Positions 12,301 to 26,700 of a DNA stretch of 64,000 bases are shown in pieces (positions within the stretch are counted from its first letter, which is position 1; every line of letters begins with the position of its first letter). Source of the DNA: Strigamia acuminata (Eukaryota; Arthropoda; Chilopoda; Geophilomorpha; Linotaeniidae). Location of the stretch: NCBI GenBank assembly GCA_949358305.1, contig CASHSZ010000113.1, positions 25,001-89,000 of the forward strand, written 5' to 3'. Position numbers and translations under genes: made by a program. Under the pieces are notes generated by a model that was not told where the DNA came from, did no database searches, and worked only from the letters and a program-made list of their open reading frames with translations.

Positions 12301-15300
12301 GACTTAGCACAAACACCACAAGACCAATGTCTCTGAACGTTCAGAAATAGTATTTAAACCTTAGTAGAAGCCTTCAATGTAAGTTTTAGCAACATCCAAG
12401 CAATGATTTGGGAGAATAGACTTTTGATCTCATCACAGTTGACTTAGCACAAACACCACAAGTCCAATGTCTCTGAATTTTCAGAAATAGTGTTTAAACC
12501 TTAGTAGAAGCCTTCAATATAAGTTTTAGCAACACCCAAGCAATAAATTTTGAAAAAAAAATTTTGAGCTTATTTCACATCACAGTTGACTTAGCACAAA
12601 CACCACAAGACCAATGTCTCTGAATGTTCAGAAATAGTGTTTAAACCTTAGTAGAAGGCTCCAATGTAAGTTTTAGAAACATCCAACCAATGATTTGGGA
12701 GAATAGACTTTTGATCTCATCACAGTTGACTTAGCACAAACACCACAAGACCAATGTCTCTGAACGTTCAGAAATAGTATTTAAACCTTAGTAGAAGCCT
12801 TCAATGTATGTTTTAGCAACATCCAAGCAATGATTTGGGAGAATAGACTTTTGATCTCATCACAGTTGACTTAGCACAAACACCACAAGTCCAATGTCTC
12901 TGAATGTTCAGAAATAGTGTTTAAACCTTAGTAGAAGGCTCCAATGTAAGTTTTAGAAACATCCAACCGATGATTTGGGAGAATAGACTTTTGATCTCAT
13001 CACAGTTGACTTAGCACAAACACCACAAGACCAATGTCTCTGAATGTTCAGAAATAGTGTTTAAACCTTAGTAGAAGGCTCCAATGTAAGTTTTAGAAAC
13101 ATCCAACCGATGATTTGGTTGAATAGACTTTTGATCTTATCACAGTTGACTTAGCACAAACACCACAAGACCAATGTCTCTGAACGTTCAGAAATAGTAT
13201 TTAAACCTTAGTAGAAGCCTTCAATGTAAGTTTTAGCAACATCCAAGCAATGATTTGGGAGAATAGACTTTTGATCTCATCACAGTTGACTTAGCACAAA
13301 CACCACAAGTCCAATGTCTCTGAATTTTCAGAAATAGTGTTTAAGCCTTAGTAGAAGCCTTCAATATAAGTTTTAGCAACACCCAAGCATTAAATTTTGA
13401 AAAAAAAATTTTGAGCTCATTTCACATCGCAGTTGACTTAGCACAAACACCACAAGACCAATGTCTCTGAATGTTCAGAAATAGTGTTTAAACCTTAGTA
13501 GAAGCCTTCAATATAAGTTTTAGAAACATCCAACCGATGATTTGGGAGAATAGACTTTTGATCTCATCACAGTTGACTTAGCACAAACACCACAAGACCA
13601 ATGTCTCTGAATGTTCAAAAATAGTGTTTAAACTTTAGTAGAAGGCTCCAATGTAAGTTTTAGAAACATTCAACCGATGATTTGGGAGAATAGACTTTTG
13701 ATCTCATCACAGTTGACTTAGCACAAACACCACAAGACCAATGTCTCTGAATGTTCAGAAATAGTGTTTAAACCTTAGTAGAAGGCTCCAATGTAAGTTT
13801 TAGAAACATCCAACCAATGATTTGAGAGAATAGACTTTTGATCTCATCACAGTTGACTTAGCACAAACACCACAAGTCCAATGTCTCTGAATGTTTAGAA
13901 ATAGTTTTTAAACCTTAGTAGAAGCCTTCAATATAAGTTTTAGCAACACCCAAGCAATAAATTTTGAAAAAAAAATTTTGAGCATATTTCACATCGCAGT
14001 TGACTTAGCACAAACACCACAAGACCAATGTCTCTGAATGTTCAGAAATAGTGTTTAAACCTTAGTAGAAGGCTCCAATGTAAGTTTTAGAAACATCCAA
14101 CCAATGATTTGAGAGAATAGACTTTTGATCTCATCACAGTTGACTTAGCACAAACACCACAAGACCAATGTCTCTGAATGTTCAGAAATAGTGTTTAAAC
14201 CTTAGTAGAAGGCTCCAATGTAAGTTTTAGAAACATCCAACCGATGATTTGGGAGAATAGACTTTTGATCTCATCACAGCAGACTTAGCACAAACACCAA
14301 AAGACCAATGTCTCTGAATGTTCAGAAATAGTGTTTAAACCTTAGTAGAAGGCTCCAATGTAAGTTTTAGAAACATCCAATTGATGATTTGGGAGAATAG
14401 ACTTTTGATCTCATCACAGTTGACTTAGCACAAACACCACAAGACCAATGTCTCTGAATGTTCAGAAATAGTGTTTAAACCTTAGTAGAAGGCTCCAATG
14501 TAAGTTTTAGAAACATCCAACCGATGATTTGGGAGAATAGACTTTTGATCTCATCACAGTTGACTTAGCACAAACACCAAAAGACCAATGTCTCTGAATG
14601 TTCAGAAATAGTGTTTAAACCTTAGTAGAAGGCTCCAATGTAAGTTTTAGAAACATCCAATTGATGATTTGGGAGAATAGACTTTTGATCTCATCACAGT
14701 TGACTTAGCACAAACACCACAAGACCAATGTCTCTGAATGTTTAGAAATAGTGTTTAACCCTTAGTAGAAGGCTCCAATGTAAGTTTTAGAAACATCCAA
14801 CCAATGATTTGGGAGAATAGACTTTTGATCTCATCACAGTTGACTTAGCACAAACACCACAAGACCAATGTCTCTGAATGTTCAGAAATAGTGTTTAAAC
14901 CTTAGTAGAAGGCTCCAATGTAAGTTTTAGAAACATCCAACCGATGATTTGGGAGAATAGACTTTTGATCTCATCACAGTTGACTTAGCACAAACACCAC
15001 AAGTCCAATGTCTCTGAATGTTCAGAAATAGTGTTTAAACCTTAGTAGAAGCCTTCAATATAAGTTTTAGCAACACCCAAGCAATAAATTTTGAAAAAAA
15101 AATTTTGAGCTCATTTCACATCGCAGTTGACTTAGCACAAACACCACAAGACCAATGTCTCCAAATGTTCAGAAATAGTGTTTAAACCTTAGTAGAAGCC
15201 TTTAATATAAGTTTTAGCAACACCCAAGCAATAAATTTTGAAAAAAAAATTTTGAGCTTATTTCACATCACAGTTGACTTAGCACAAACACCACAAGACC

Positions 15301-16210
15301 AATGTCTCTGAATGTTCAGAAATAGTGTTTAAACCTTAGTAGAAGGCTCCAATGTAAGTTTTAGAAACATCCAACCAATGATTTGGGAGAATAGACTTTT
15401 GATCTCATCACAGTTGACTTAGCACAAACACCACAAGACCAATGTCTCTGAATGTTCAGAAATAGTGTTTAAACCTTAGTAGAAGGCTCCAATGTAAGTT
15501 TTAGAAACATCCAATTGATGATTTGGGAGAATAGACTTTTGATCTCATCACAGTTGACTTAGCACAAACACCACAAGACCAATGTCTCTGAACGTTCAGA
15601 AATAGTATTTAAACCTTAGTAGAAGCCTTCAATGTATGTTTTAGCAACATCCAAGCAATGATTTGGGAGAATAGACTTTTGATCTCATCACAGTTGACTT
15701 AGCACAAACACCACAAGTCCAATGTCTCTGAATGTTCAGAAATAGTGTTTAAACCTTAGTAGAAGGCTCCAATGTAAGTTTTAGAAACATCCAACCGATG
15801 ATTTGGGAGAATAGACTTTTGATCTCATCACAGTTGACTTAGCACAAACACCACAAGACCAATGTCTCTGAATGTTCAGAAATAGTGTTTAAACCTTAGT
15901 AGAAGGCTCCAATGTAAGTTTTAGAAACATCCAACCGATGATTTGGTTGAATAGACTTTTGATCTTATCACAGTTGACTTAGCACAAACACCACAAGACC
16001 AATGTCTCTGAACGTTCAGAAATAGTATTTAAACCTTAGTAGAAGCCTTCAATGTAAGTTTTAGCAACATCCAAGCAATGATTTGGGAGAATAGACTTTT
16101 GATCTCATCACAGTTGACTTAGCACAAACACCACAAGTCCAATGTCTCTGAATTTTCAGAAATAGTGTTTAAACCTTAGTAGAAGCCTTCAATATAAGTT
16201 TTAGCAACAC
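9350..16210. repeat. Duplicated ~3.2-kb segment, 3675 bp apart
   Basis: Rare variants occur in pairs exactly 3675 bp apart: the CAGCAGACT variant (ACAGCAGACT starts at 10601 and 14276), the TAGTTTTTAAACC monomer (GTCCA start 10201 and 13876), and the TCTCCAAATG marker (11483 and 15158). The shared order runs from about 9350 to 12535 and again from about 13025 to 16210. 3675 bp equals 21 A + 5 B monomers. Confidence 0.8.
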
Positions 16211-16269
16211 CCAAGCATTAAATTTTGAAAAAAAAATTTTGAGCTCATTTCACATCGCAGTTGACTTAG

Positions 16270-19200
16270 CACAAACACCACAAGACCAATGTCTCTGAAT
16301 GTTCAGAAATAGTGTTTAAACCTTAGTAGAAGCCTTCAATATAAGTTTTAGAAACATCCAACCGATGATTTGGGAGAATAGACTTTTGATCTCATCACAG
16401 TTGACTTAGCACAAACACTACAAGACCAATGTCTCTGAATGTTCAGAAATAGTGTTTAAACCTTAGTAGAAGGCTCCAATGTAAGTTTTAGAAACATCCA
16501 ACCGATGATTTGGGAGAATAGACTTTTGATCTCATCACAGTTGACTTAGCACAAACACCACAAGACCAATGTCTCTGAATGTTCAGAAATAGTGTTTAAA
16601 CCTTAGTAGAAGGCTCCAATGTAAGTTTTAGAAACATCCAACCGATGATTTGGGAGAATAGACTTTTGATCTCATCACAGTTGACTTAGCACAAACACCA
16701 CAAGACCAATGTGTCTGAATGTTCAGAAATAGTGTTTAAACCCTAGTAGAAAGCTCCAATGTAAGTTTTAGAAACATCCAACCAATCATTTGGGAGAATA
16801 GACTTTTGATCTCATCACAGTTGACTTAGCACAAACACCACAAGACCAATGTCTCTGAATGTTCAGAAATAGTGTTTAAACCTTAGTAGAAGGCTCCAAT
16901 GTAAGTTTTAGAAACATCCAATTGATGATTTGGGAGAATAGACTTTTGATCTCATCACAGTTGACTTAGCACAAACACCACAAGTCCAATGTCTCTGAAT
17001 GTTCAGAAATAGTGTTTAAACCTTAGTAGAAGGCTCCAATGTAAGTTTTAGAAACATCCAACCGATGATTTGGGAGAATAGACTTTTGATCTCATCACAG
17101 TTGACTTAGCACAAACACCACAAGACCAATGTCTCTGAATGTTCAGAAATAGTGTTTAAACCTTAGTAGAAGGCTCCAATGTAAGTTTTAGAAACATCCA
17201 ACCGATGATTTGGTTGAATAGACTTTTGATCTTATCACAGTTGACTTAGCACAAACACCACAAGACCAATGTCTCTGAACGTTCAGAAATAGTATTTAAA
17301 CCTTAGTAGAAGCCTTCAATATAAGTTTTAGCAACACCCAAGCATTAAATTTTGAAAAAAAAATTTTGAGCTCATTTCACATCGCAGTTGACTTAGCACA
17401 AACACCACAAGACCAATGTCTCTGAATGTTCAGAAATAGTGTTTAAACCTTAGTAGAAGCCTTCAATATAAGTTTTAGAAACATCCAACCGATGATTTGG
17501 GAGAATAGACTTTTGATCTCATCACAGTTGACTTAGCACAAACACTACAAGACCAATGTCTCTGAATGTTCAGAAATAGTGTTTAAACCTTAGTAGAAGG
17601 CTCCAATGTAAGTTTTAGAAACATCCAACCGATGATTTGGGAGAATAGACTTTTGATCTCATCACAGTTGACTTAGCACAAACACCACAAGACCAATGTC
17701 TCTGAATGTTCAGAAATAGTGTTTAAACCTTAGTAGAAGGCTCCAATGTAAGTTTTAGAAACATCCAACCGATGATTTGGGAGAATAGACTTTTGATCTC
17801 ATCACAGTTGACTTAGCACAAACACCACAAGACCAATGTGTCTGAATGTTCAGAAATAGTGTTTAAACCCTAGTAGAAAGCTCCAATGTAAGTTTTAGAA
17901 ACATCCAACCAATCATTTGGGAGAATAGACTTTTGATCTCATCACAGTTGACTTAGCACAAACACCACAAGACCAATGTCTCTGAATGTTCAGAAATAGT
18001 GTTTAAACCTTAGTAGAAGGCTCCAATGTAAGTTTTAGAAACATCCAATTGATGATTTGGGAGAATAGACTTTTGATCTCATCACAGTTGACTTAGCACA
18101 AACACCACAAGTCCAATGTCTCTGAATGTTCAGAAATAGTGTTTAAACCTTAGTAGAAGGCTCCAATGTAAGTTTTAGAAACATCCAACCGATGATTTGG
18201 GAGAATAGACTTTTGATCTCATCACAGTTGACTTAGCACAAACACCACAAGACCAATGTCTCTGAATGTTCAGAAATAGTGTTTAAACCTTAGTAGAAGG
18301 CTCCAATGTAAGTTTTAGAAACATCCAACCGATGATTTGGTTGAATAGACTTTTGATCTTATCACAGTTGACTTAGCACAAACACCACAAGACCAATGTC
18401 TCTGAACGTTCAGAAATAGTATTTAAACCTTAGTAGAAGCCTTCAATGTAAGTTTTAGCAACATCCAAGCAATGATTTGGGAGAATAGACTTTTGATCTC
18501 ATCACAGTTGACTTAGCACAAACACCACAAGTCCAATGTCTCTGAATTTTCAGAAATAGTGTTTAAACCTTAGTAGAAGCCTTCAATATAAGTTTTAGCA
18601 ACACCCAAGCATTAAATTTTGAAAAAAAAATTTTGAGCTCATTTCACATCGCAGTTGACTTAGCACAAACACCACAAGACCAATGTCTCTGAATGTTCAG
18701 AAATAGTGTTTAAACCTTAGTAGAAGCCTTCAATATAAGTTTTAGAAACATCCAACCGATGATTTGGGAGAATAGACTTTTGATCTCATCACAGTTGACT
18801 TAGCACAAACACTACAAGACCAATGTCTCTGAATGTTCAGAAATAGTGTTTAAACCTTAGTAGAAGGCTCCAATGTAAGTTTTAGAAACATCCAACCGAT
18901 GATTTGGGAGAATAGACTTTTGATCTCATCACAGTTGACTTAGCACAAACACCACAAGACCAATGTCTCTGAATGTTCAGAAATAGTGTTTAAACCTTAG
19001 TAGAAGGCTCCAATGTAAGTTTTAGAAACATCCAACCGATGATTTGGGAGAATAGACTTTTGATCTCATCACAGTTGACTTAGCACAAACACCACAAGAC
19101 CAATGTGTCTGAATGTTCAGAAATAGTGTTTAAACCCTAGTAGAAAGCTCCAATGTAAGTTTTAGAAACATCCAACCAATCATTTGGGAGAATAGACTTT

Positions 19201-21900
19201 TGATCTCATCACAGTTGACTTAGCACAAACACCACAAGACCAATGTCTCTGAATGTTCAGAAATAGTGTTTAAACCTTAGTAGAAGGCTCCAATGTAAGT
19301 TTTAGAAACATCCAATTGATGATTTGGGAGAATAGACTTTTGATCTCATCACAGTTGACTTAGCACAAACACCACAAGTCCAATGTCTCTGAATGTTCAG
19401 AAATAGTGTTTAAACCTTAGTAGAAGGCTCCAATGTAAGTTTTAGAAACATCCAACCGATGATTTGGGAGAATAGACTTTTGATCTCATCACAGTTGACT
19501 TAGCACAAACACCACAAGACCAATGTCTCTGAATGTTCAGAAATAGTGTTTAAACCTTAGTAGAAGGCTCCAATGTAAGTTTTAGAAACATCCAACCGAT
19601 GATTTGGTTGAATAGACTTTTGATCTTATCACAGTTGACTTAGCACAAACACCACAAGACCAATGTCTCTGAACGTTCAGAAATAGTATTTAAACCTTAG
19701 TAGAAGCCTTCAATGTAAGTTTTAGCAACATCCAAGCAATGATTTGGGAGAATAGACTTTTGATCTCATCACAGTTGACTTAGCACAAACACCACAAGTC
19801 CAATGTCTCTGAATTTTCAGAAATAGTGTTTAAACCTTAGTAGAAGCCTTCAATATAAGTTTTAGCAACACTCAAGCATTAAATTTTGAAAAAAAAATTT
19901 TGAGCTCATTTCACATCGCAGTTGACTTAGCACAAACACCACAAGACCAATGTCTCTGAATGTTCAGAAATAGTGTTTAAACCTTAGTAGAAGCCTTCAA
20001 TATAAGTTTTAGAAACATCCAACCGATGATTTGGGAGAATAGACTTTTGATCTCATCACAGTTGACTTAGCACAAACACTACAAGACCAATGTCTCTGAA
20101 TGTTCAGAAATAGTGTTTAAACCTTAGTAGAAGGCTCCAATGTAAGTTTTAGAAACATCCAACCGATGATTTGGGAGAATAGACTTTTGATCTCATCACA
20201 GTTGACTTAGCACAAACACCACAAGACCAATGTCTCTGAATGTTCAGAAATAGTGTTTAAACCTTAGTAGAAGGCTCCAATGTAAGTTTTAGAAACATCC
20301 AACCGATGATTTGGGAGAATAGACTTTTGATCTCATCACAGTTGACTTAGCACAAACACCACAAGACCAATGTGTCTGAATGTTCAGAAATAGTGTTTAA
20401 ACCCTAGTAGAAAGCTCCAATGTAAGTTTTAGAAACATCCAACCAATCATTTGGGAGAATAGACTTTTGATCTCATCACAGTTGACTTAGCACAAACACC
20501 ACAAGACCAATGTCTCTGAATGTTCAGAAATAGTGTTTAAACCTTAGTAGAAGGCTCCAATGTAAGTTTTAGAAACATCCAATTGATGATTTGGGAGAAT
20601 AGACTTTTGATCTCATCACAGTTGACTTAGCACAAACACCACAAGTCCAATGTCTCTGAATGTTCAGAAATAGTGTTTAAACCTTAGTAGAAGGCTCCAA
20701 TGTAAGTTTTAGAAACATCCAACCGATGATTTGGGAGAATAGACTTTTGATCTCATCACAGTTGACTTAGCACAAACACCACAAGACCAATGTCTCTGAA
20801 TGTTCAGAAATAGTGTTTAAACCTTAGTAGAAGGCTCCAATGTAAGTTTTAGAAACATCCAACCGATGATTTGGTTGAATAGACTTTTGATCTTATCACA
20901 GTTGACTTAGCACAAACACCACAAGACCAATGTCTCTGAACGTTCAGAAATAGTATTTAAACCTTAGTAGAAGCCTTCAATGTAAGTTTTAGCAACATCC
21001 AAGCAATGATTTGGGAGAATAGACTTTTGATCTCATCACAGTTGACTTAGCACAAACACCACAAGTCCAATGTCTCTGAATTTTCAGAAATAGTGTTTAA
21101 ACCTTAGTAGAAGCCTTCAATATAAGTTTTAGCAACACCCAAGCATTAAATTTTGAAAAAAAAATTTTGAGCTCATTTCACATCGCAGTTGACTTAGCAC
21201 AAACACCACAAGACCAATGTCTCTGAATGTTCAGAAATAGTGTTTAAACCTTAGTAGAAGCCTTCAATATAAGTTTTAGAAACATCCAACCGATGATTTG
21301 GGAGAATAGACTTTTGATCTCATCACAGTTGACTTAGCACAAACACTACAAGACCAATGTCTCTGAATGTTCAGAAATAGTGTTTAAACCTTAGTAGAAG
21401 GCTCCAATGTAAGTTTTAGAAACATCCAACCGATGATTTGGGAGAATAGACTTTTGATCTCATCACAGTTGACTTAGCACAAACACCACAAGACCAATGT
21501 CTCTGAATGTTCAGAAATAGTGTTTAAACCTTAGTAGAAGGCTCCAATGTAAGTTTTAGAAACATCCAACCGATGATTTAAGAGAATAGACTTTTGATCT
21601 CATCACAGTTGACTTAGCACAAACACCACAAGACCAATGTGTCTGAATGTTCAGAAATAGTGTTTAAACCCTAGTAGAAAGCTCCAATGTAAGTTTTAGA
21701 AACATCCAACCAATCATTTGGGAGAATAGACTTTTGATCTCATCACAGTTGACTTAGCACAAACACCACAAGACCAATGTCTCTGAATGTTCAGAAATAG
21801 TGTTTAAACCTTAGTAGAAGGCTCCAATGTAAGTTTTAGAAACATCCAATTGATGATTTGGGAGAATAGACTTTTGATCTCATCACAGTTGACTTAGCAC
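16270..21900. repeat. HOR block, 1267-bp unit (9 monomers: 8 A + 1 B)
   Basis: The private variant GTGTCTGAATG starts at 16711, 17838, 19105, 20372 and 21639. The last three intervals are 1267 bp. The first is 1127 bp, one monomer shorter, explained by a chimeric monomer at 17263-17409. Each unit also contains ACACTACAAG, AATCATTTGGG, ATTGATG and one CATTAAATT B monomer in fixed order. Edges are approximate. Confidence 0.87.
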
Positions 21901-23761
21901 AAACACCACAAGACCAATGTCTCTGAATGTTCAGAAATAGTGTTTAAACCTTAGTAGAAGGCTCCAATGTAAGTTTTAGAAACATCCAACCGATGATTTG
22001 GGAGAATAGACTTTTGATCTCATCACAGTTGACTTAGCACAAACACCAAAAGACCAATGTCTCTGAATGTTCAGAAATAGTGTTTAAACCTTAGTAGAAG
22101 GCTCCAATGTAAGTTTTAGAAACATCCAATTGATGATTTGGGAGAATAGACTTTTGATCTCATCACAGTTGACTTAGCACAAACACCACAAGACCAATGT
22201 CTCTGAATGTTTAGAAATAGTGTTTAACCCTTAGTAGAAGGCTCCAATGTAAGTTTTAGAAACATCCAACCAATGATTTGGGAGAATAGACTTTTGATCT
22301 CATCACAGTTGACTTAGCACAAACACCACAAGTCCAATGTCTCTGAATGTTCAGAAATAGTGTTTAAACCTTAGTAGAAGCCTTCAATATAAGTTTTAGC
22401 AACACCCAAGCAATAAATTTTGAAAAAAAAATTTTGAGCTCATTTCACATCGCAGTTGACTTAGCACAAACACCACAAGACCAATGTCTCTGAATGTTCA
22501 GAAATAGTGTTTAAACCTTAGTAGAAGGCTCCAATGTAAGTTTTAGAAACATCCAACCGATGATTTGGTTGAATAGACTTTTGATCTTATCACAGTTGAC
22601 TTAGCACAAACACCACAAGACCAATGTCTCTGAACGTTCAGAAATAGTATTTAAACCTTAGTAGAAGCCTTCAATGTAAGTTTTAGCAACATCCAAGCAA
22701 TGATTTGGGAGAATAGACTTTTGATCTCATCACAGTTGACTTAGCACAAACACCACAAGTCCAATGTCTCTGAATTTTCAGAAATAGTGTTTAAGCCTTA
22801 GTAGAAGCCTTCAATATAAGTTTTAGCAACACCCAAGCATTAAATTTTGAAAAAAAAATTTTGAGCTCATTTCACATCGCAGTTGACTTAGCACAAACAC
22901 CACAAGACCAATGTCTCTGAATGTTCAGAAATAGTGTTTAAACCTTAGTAGAAGCCTTCAATATAAGTTTTAGAAACATCCAACCGATGATTTGGGAGAA
23001 TAGACTTTTGATCTCATCACAGTTGACTTAGCACAAACACCACAAGACCAATGTCTCTGAATGTTCAAAAATAGTGTTTAAACTTTAGTAGAAGGCTCCA
23101 ATGTAAGTTTTAGAAACATTCAACCGATGATTTGGGAGAATAGACTTTTGATCTCATCACAGTTGACTTAGCACAAACACCACAAGACCAATGTCTCTGA
23201 ATGTTCAGAAATAGTGTTTAAACCTTAGTAGAAGGCTCCAATGTAAGTTTTAGAAACATCCAACCAATGATTTGGGAGAATAGACTTTTGATCTCATCAC
23301 AGTTGACTTAGCACAAACACCACAAGACCAATGTCTCTGAATGTTCAGAAATAGTGTTTAAACCTTAGTAGAAGGCTCCAATGTAAGTTTTAGAAACATC
23401 CAACCGATGATTTGGGAGAATAGACTTTTGATCTCATCACAGTTGACTTAGCACAAACACCACAAGTCCAATGTCTCTGAATGTTCAGAAATAGTGTTTA
23501 AACCTTAGTAGAAGCCTTCAATATAAGTTTTAGCAACACCCAAGCAATAAATTTTGAAAAAAAAATTTTGAGCTCATTTCACATCGCAGTTGACTTAGCA
23601 CAAACACCACAAGACCAATGTCTCCAAATGTTCAGAAATAGTGTTTAAACCTTAGTAGAAGCCTTTAATATAAGTTTTAGCAACACCCAAGCAATAAATT
23701 TTGAAAAAAAAATTTTGAGCTTATTTCACATCACAGTTGACTTAGCACAAACACCACAAAA

Positions 23762-26700
23762 CCAACGTCTCTGAATGTTCAGAAATAGTGTTTAAACCTT
23801 AGTAGAAGGCTCCAATGTAAGTTTTAGAAACATCCAACTAATGATTTGGGAGAATAGACTTTTGATCTCATCACAGTTGACTTAGCACAAACACCACAAG
23901 ACCAATGTCTCTGAATGTTCAGAAATAGTGTTTAAACCTTAGTAGAAGGCTCCAATGTAAGTTTTAGAAACATCCAATTGATGATTTGGGAGAATAGACT
24001 TTTGATCTCATCACAGTTGACTTAGCACAAACACCACAAGACCAATGTCTCTGAACGTTCAGAAATAGTATTTAAACCTTAGTAGAAGCCTTCAATGTAT
24101 GTTTTAGCAACATCCAAGCAATGATTTGGGAGAATAGACTTTTGATCTCATCACAGTTGACTTAGCACAAACACCACAAGTCCAATGTCTCTGAATGTTC
24201 AGAAATAGTGTTTAAACCTTAGTAGAAGGCTCCAATGTAAGTTTTAGAAACATCCAACCGATGATTTGGGAGAATAGACTTTTGATCTCATCACAGTTGA
24301 CTTAGCACAAACACCACAAGACCAATGTCTCTGAATGTTCAGAAATAGTGTTTAAACCTTAGTAGAAGGCTCCAATGTAAGTTTTAGAAACATCCAACCG
24401 ATGATTTGGTTGAATAGACTTTTGATCTTATCACAGTTGACTTAGCACAAACACCACAAGACCAATGTCTCTGAACGTTCAGAAATAGTATTTAAACCTT
24501 AGTAGAAGCCTTCAATGTAAGTTTTAGCAACATCCAAGCAATGATTTGGGAGAATAGACTTTTGATCTCATCACAGTTGACTTAGCACAAACACCACAAG
24601 TCCAATGTCTCTGAATTTTCAGAAATAGTGTTTAAACCTTAGTAGAAGCCTTCAATATAAGTTTTAGCAACACCTAAGCATTAAATTTTGAAAAAAAAAT
24701 TTTGAGCTCATTTCACATCGCAGTTGACTTAGCACAAACACCACAAGACCAATGTCTCCAAATGTTCAGAAATAGTGTTTAAACCTTAGTAGAAGCCTTT
24801 AATATAAGTTTTAGCAACACCCAAGCAATAAATTTTGAAAAAAAAATTTTGAGCTTATTTCACATCACAGTTGACTTAGCACAAACACCACAAGACCAAC
24901 GTCTCTGAATGTTCAGAAATAGTGTTTAAACCTTAGTAGAAGGCTCCAATGTAAGTTTTAGAAACATCCAACCGATGATTTGGTTGAATAGACTTTTGAT
25001 CTTATCACAGTTGACTTAGCACAAACACCACAAGACCAATGTCTCTGAATGTTCAGAAATAGTGTTTAAACCTTAGTAGAAGGCTCCAATGTAAGTTTTA
25101 GAAACATCCAACCGATGATTTGGGAGAATCGACTTTTGATCTCATCACAGTTGACTTAGCACAAACACCACAAGACCAATGTCTCTGAATGTTCAGAAAT
25201 AGTGTTTAAACCTTAGTAGAAGGCTCCAATATAAGTTTTAGCAACACCCAAGCAATAAATTTTGAAAAAAAAATTTTGAGTTTATTTCACATCGCAGTTG
25301 ACTTAGCACAAACACCACAAGACCAATGTCTCTGAATGTTCAGAAATAGTGTTTAAACCTTAGTAGAAGGCTCCAATGTAAGTTTTAGAAACATCCAACC
25401 GATGATTTGGTTGAATAGACTTTTGATCTTATCACAGTTGACTTAGCACAAACACCACAAGACCAATGTCTCTGAACGTTCAGAAATAGTATTTAAACCT
25501 TAGTAGAAGCCTTCAATGTAAGTTTTAGCAACATCCAAGCAATGATTTGGGAGAATAGACTTTTGATCTCATCACAGTTGACTTAGCACAAACACCACAA
25601 GTCCAATGTCTCTGAATTTTCAGAAATAGTGTTTAAGCCTTAGTAGAAGCCTTCAATATAAATTTTAGCAACACCCAAGCATTAAATTTTGAAAAAAAAA
25701 TTTTGAGCTCATTTCACATCGCAGTTGACTTAGCACAAACACCACAAGACCAATGTCTCTGAATGTTCAGAAATAGTGTTTAAACCTTAGTAGAAGCCTT
25801 CAATATAAGTTTTAGAAACATCCAACCGATGATTTGGGAGAATAGACTTTTGATCTCATCACAGTTGACTTAGCACAAACACCACAAGACCAATGTCTCT
25901 GAATGTTCAAAAATAGTGTTTAAACTTTAGTAGAAGGCTCCAATGTAAGTTTTAGAAACATTCAACCGATGATTTGGGAGAATAGACTTTTGATCTCATC
26001 ACAGTTGACTTAGCACAAACACCACAAGACCAATGTCTCTGAATGTTCAGAAATAGTGTTTAAACCTTAGTAGAAGGCTCCAATGTAAGTTTTAGAAACA
26101 TCCAACCAATGATTTGGGAGAATAGACTTTTGATCTCATCACAGTTGACTTAGCACAAACACCACAAGACCAATGTCTCTGAATGTTCAGAAATAGTGTT
26201 TAAACCTTAGTAGAAGGCTCCAATGTAAGTTTTAGAAACATCCAACCGATGATTTGGGAGAATAGACTTTTGATCTCATCACAGTTGACTTAGCACAAAC
26301 ACCACAAGTCCAATGTCTCTGAATGTTCAGAAATAGTGTTTAAACCTTAGTAGAAGCCTTCAATATAAGTTTTAGCAACACCCAAGCAATAAATTTTGAA
26401 AAAAAAATTTTGAGCTCATTTCACATCGCAGTTGACTTAGCACAAACACCACAAGACCAATGTCTCCAAATGTTCAGAAATAGTGTTTAAACCTTAGTAG
26501 AAGCCTTTAATATAAGTTTTAGCAACACCCAAGCAATAAATTTTGAAAAAAAAATTTTGAGCTTATTTCACATCACAGTTGACTTAGCACAAACACCACA
26601 AGACCAACGTCTCTGAATGTTCAGAAATAGTGTTTAAACCTTAGTAGAAGGCTCCAATGTAAGTTTTAGAAACATCCAACTAATGATTTGGGAGAATAGA

